Positions 7,059 through 8,710 of a stretch of DNA of 8,710 nucleotides are shown piece by piece (within the stretch, counting starts at the first letter, position 1; the number at the start of each line of letters is the position of its first letter). The stretch spans positions 1 to 8,710 of the forward strand of contig DAIDTZ010000399.1 in NCBI GenBank assembly GCA_027456925.1, in the 5' to 3' direction. The translations under genes and the position numbers were made by a program. Source of the stretch: Nitrospirota bacterium. Lineage in GTDB: Bacteria > Nitrospirota > UBA9217. Under the pieces are notes generated by a model. The model did no database searches. It saw nothing but the letters and a program-made list of their open reading frames with translations, and was not told where the DNA came from.

Positions 7059-7441
7059 GTACGATCTTGCGCTCCTCCAACCTCAGGAAAACGGCAGCTT
7101 TCCTTTTCTGTGCAATCCTGTCCTTCGTTCCGGGAATTTCCTCGGGCCACGCGTTCCCGGACCATGCCGACCCGAAAGTCGGCTCCACAATCTCCGTCTC
7201 TCCCGTTCACGTACGCATCTGGTTCGACGGCAATCTGGAACCGCTCTTTTCCACCATCATCGTGCAAGATGCGAAGGGCAGGAAGGTCGACAAAGGCGAT
7301 GGGCAGGTGAACCCCGTTGACGATACCCTGCTTGACGTAAGCCTGCCGCCCTTGCCGCCGGGCACCTACCGGGTGATCTGGAGCGTCGTGGCCCGGGACG
7401 GGCACAAGACGGCGGGCGACTATACGTTTACGATCAGATGA
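7055..7441 (+). CDS. copC: CopC-type periplasmic copper-binding protein
   Basis: Small periplasmic protein with the CopC cupredoxin-like fold, which binds Cu(II) and is thought to pass copper to CopD. The precursor has 128 residues. Residues 1-31 are a signal peptide (KTAAFLFCAILSFVPGISSG), and cleavage before His32 gives a mature N-terminus HAFPDHADP, as expected for the N-terminal His ligand. The other Cu(II) ligands are visible as Asp115 and His117 in ARDGHKTAGDYTF. The mature protein has no Met and no Cys, so the Met-rich Cu(I) site of some CopC proteins is absent. The start is TTG, overlapping the barrel gene's TGA by 4 bp (TTGA); GGGAGG (7038-7043) lies 11 nt upstream, rather far, so coupling is likely. 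Its TGA stop is in frame with the next gene. Confidence 0.9.
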   Translation: MSTILRSSNLRKTAAFLFCAILSFVPGISSGHAFPDHADPKVGSTISVSPVHVRIWFDGNLEPLFSTIIVQDAKGRKVDKGDGQVNPVDDTLLDVSLPPLPPGTYRVIWSVVARDGHKTAGDYTFTIR

Positions 7442-7459
7442 AGTCAAAAACAAACTCTC

Positions 7460-8710
7460 ATGCACCTGTTCATACGCAGCATCCCTACATGGTTTGAACT
7501 TGTGTCCCTTGCCTTCTGCGTCGGGTCGCTGACCTGCGGCTTGTGCGTTCTTGTGCCCGCAGCCGGCGGTCAAAACAGCAGTTTTCGCCGCACATGGACG
7601 TTCTTTAGCGCGGCCATTGTTCTTATGGCAAGCGCCGCTGTCGTCGATCTTGTGCTCAGAACCGCCGAGATGAGCGGCAATCCGCTCAGTGCCGTTATTC
7701 CCCTGCTTCCTGCGGTTATTCTGAAGACCCACTTCGGCGCAGTCTGGCTCATCCGTATGGCATGCCTGCTCGCAATCGGCGCCCTCGTGACCATGGGAAG
7801 GAACTACCGCCATACCCAGGCATTCTCCTCTGTCCTGCTCCTGATCGCGGCCGTCATTGCCTTTACCGAAAGCGCGACCGGACATGCGGCGGATGCCGGC
7901 GATTTCAGCGTAGCAGAGGTCATGGATTTTCTCCACCTCGCGGGAGCTCTGGTATGGGGCGGCGGACTCTTTACGATTTCGCTCCTGGTCTTGCCGGCCT
8001 CGATCACGGGCAACGGGCCCCAAGCGCAATCCCTGGTCCGCGTCGTGGAACGATTTTCCCGGACAGCCGGCTTCGCGGTCTCGGTCATCGTCGCCACCTC
8101 GCTGTATAACGCGTGGATGGATGTCGGAAGCCTGGACGCGCTGTTCAAATCCCCCTACGGGAAGGCGATCCTTGCCAAGATCGTTTTCTTTGTCCTGCTT
8201 CTTGTCCTTGCCGCGTTCAATCGCTCCATCAGCGTTCCGCGCTTGCAGGAGTGGGCAGGGCAGCCCGCGGCACGTCCCGGAGCCGTGGGCCGATACCTGG
8301 CGTCTCTGTTCAGCCCTGTTGTCCGCAACCAGAAGAAGGAGTTGATCGCCCCTCGGTTCCTGCGGACCGTAAGGATCGAAGCTTTCCTGATGCTCGGATT
8401 ATTGTTTTGCGTCGCAGTGCTCAGGCACGAGGTCCCGGCGCGCCATTTTGCGCACCTGAACCAAACTCATCCTGCGGGAGAACATCCTGGTTCCGGGCAT
8501 GAAGGGCATATGCATCATGCGGGCTCCGGGCCCGCACCCGTTGCACGCCTTGAAACGGATCCCGCGCACATTGCCGCAGGGGCCCCGGTTTTAATGAAAG
8601 TTCATCTCGAAAACAGGGACCGCAGGCCCTTCGAGGGGTTGATGGTCCATCATGAGCGGATACTCCACGCCATAATCATCGGCGAAGACTTGTCCGTCTT
8701 TGCGCACATC
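7460..8710 (+). CDS. copD: CopD-family membrane protein with His-rich linker and extra C-terminal domain (partial)
   Basis: Inner-membrane protein of the copper resistance D family, thought to move copper across the cytoplasmic membrane together with CopC. The frame is open for 417 codons to the window's last base, so the C-terminus is missing. About eight hydrophobic segments fit CopD (near 11-33, 46-68, 91-110, 121-137, 155-179, 205-220, 237-253, 305-322). Family motifs are SATGHA (138-143), DFLHLAGALVWGGGL (156-170) and SPYGKAILAK (231-240). After the last segment comes a His-rich linker (9 His in 323-353, including HEGHMHH), then an extra domain from about 361 with HERILHA (398-404) and EDLSVFAHI (409-417), resembling YtkA/FixH-like extracytoplasmic modules. 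The ATG is 18 nt after the copC stop and has no clear Shine-Dalgarno, suggesting translational coupling. CopD identity is firm; the C-terminal assignment is moderate. Confidence 0.88.
   Translation, partial: MHLFIRSIPTWFELVSLAFCVGSLTCGLCVLVPAAGGQNSSFRRTWTFFSAAIVLMASAAVVDLVLRTAEMSGNPLSAVIPLLPAVILKTHFGAVWLIRMACLLAIGALVTMGRNYRHTQAFSSVLLLIAAVIAFTESATGHAADAGDFSVAEVMDFLHLAGALVWGGGLFTISLLVLPASITGNGPQAQSLVRVVERFSRTAGFAVSVIVATSLYNAWMDVGSLDALFKSPYGKAILAKIVFFVLLLVLAAFNRSISVPRLQEWAGQPAARPGAVGRYLASLFSPVVRNQKKELIAPRFLRTVRIEAFLMLGLLFCVAVLRHEVPARHFAHLNQTHPAGEHPGSGHEGHMHHAGSGPAPVARLETDPAHIAAGAPVLMKVHLENRDRRPFEGLMVHHERILHAIIIGEDLSVFAHI

Noticed and set aside
7439..7441. TGA between copC and copD as selenocysteine
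   Set aside because: CopC is complete at this point (family end GDYTFTIR), no catalytic Cys is expected there, and I saw no obvious SECIS-type hairpin just downstream.
7438..7497. Small frame starting at the ATGA overlapping the copC stop
   Set aside because: It ends within about 20 codons and lies in a different frame from the clear CopD protein.
7052..8029. Minus-strand open frame opposite copC and copD (325 codons)
   Set aside because: Low-complexity charged translation with no domain; the plus strand carries clear CopC and CopD motifs.

Overview
The window looks like chromosomal DNA from a Gram-negative, free-living bacterium. It is moderately GC-rich. It carries separate alpha and beta glycyl-tRNA synthetase genes, a secreted protein that looks like an outer-membrane barrel, and a periplasmic CopC. 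Its intergenic gaps hold palindromic repeats of a kind common in environmental lineages such as Desulfobacterota or Nitrospirota. That placement is a guess from style; no marker here fixes the taxon.

Left part (1-5847), all on the minus strand. In transcription order: an aldo/keto reductase (4792-5847), a zeta-crystallin-like NADPH:quinone oxidoreductase (3638-4609), glyQ (2428-3300) and glyS (38-2125). The first two are probably soluble NADPH-linked redox enzymes. GlyQ and GlyS form the alpha2beta2 enzyme that charges tRNA-Gly. glyQ has its own perfect-consensus sigma70 promoter (TTGACA, 16 bp, TATAAT; 3350-3377), so the synthetase genes form a unit separate from the reductases. Each of the three gaps between these genes (182, 337 and 302 bp) contains a different inverted-repeat element. 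The glyQ-glyS gap is the most complex, with two nested inverted repeats and a further hairpin.

Middle (5848-6092): a divergent intergenic region of 245 bp between the aldo/keto reductase and the plus-strand genes. It holds three short symmetric sequences within 60 bp, and a small hairpin just before the first plus-strand ribosome binding site. No convincing promoter hexamers were found.

Right part (6093-8710), plus strand: a tightly packed operon of a secreted beta-barrel-like protein, a CopC-type periplasmic copper protein and a CopD-type multi-pass membrane protein that runs off the right edge. The barrel and CopC genes overlap by 4 bp; CopD starts 18 bp after the CopC stop, in the same frame. 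The CopD protein goes beyond the standard family: after its eight predicted membrane segments comes a His-rich linker (9 His in 31 residues), then the start of an additional extracytoplasmic domain with a HERILHA...DLSVFAHI motif. Together the three proteins could form an outer-membrane, periplasm and inner-membrane route for handling copper. This is inference from gene order and motifs. The CopD reading frame is open to the last base, so it has no stop codon in the window.
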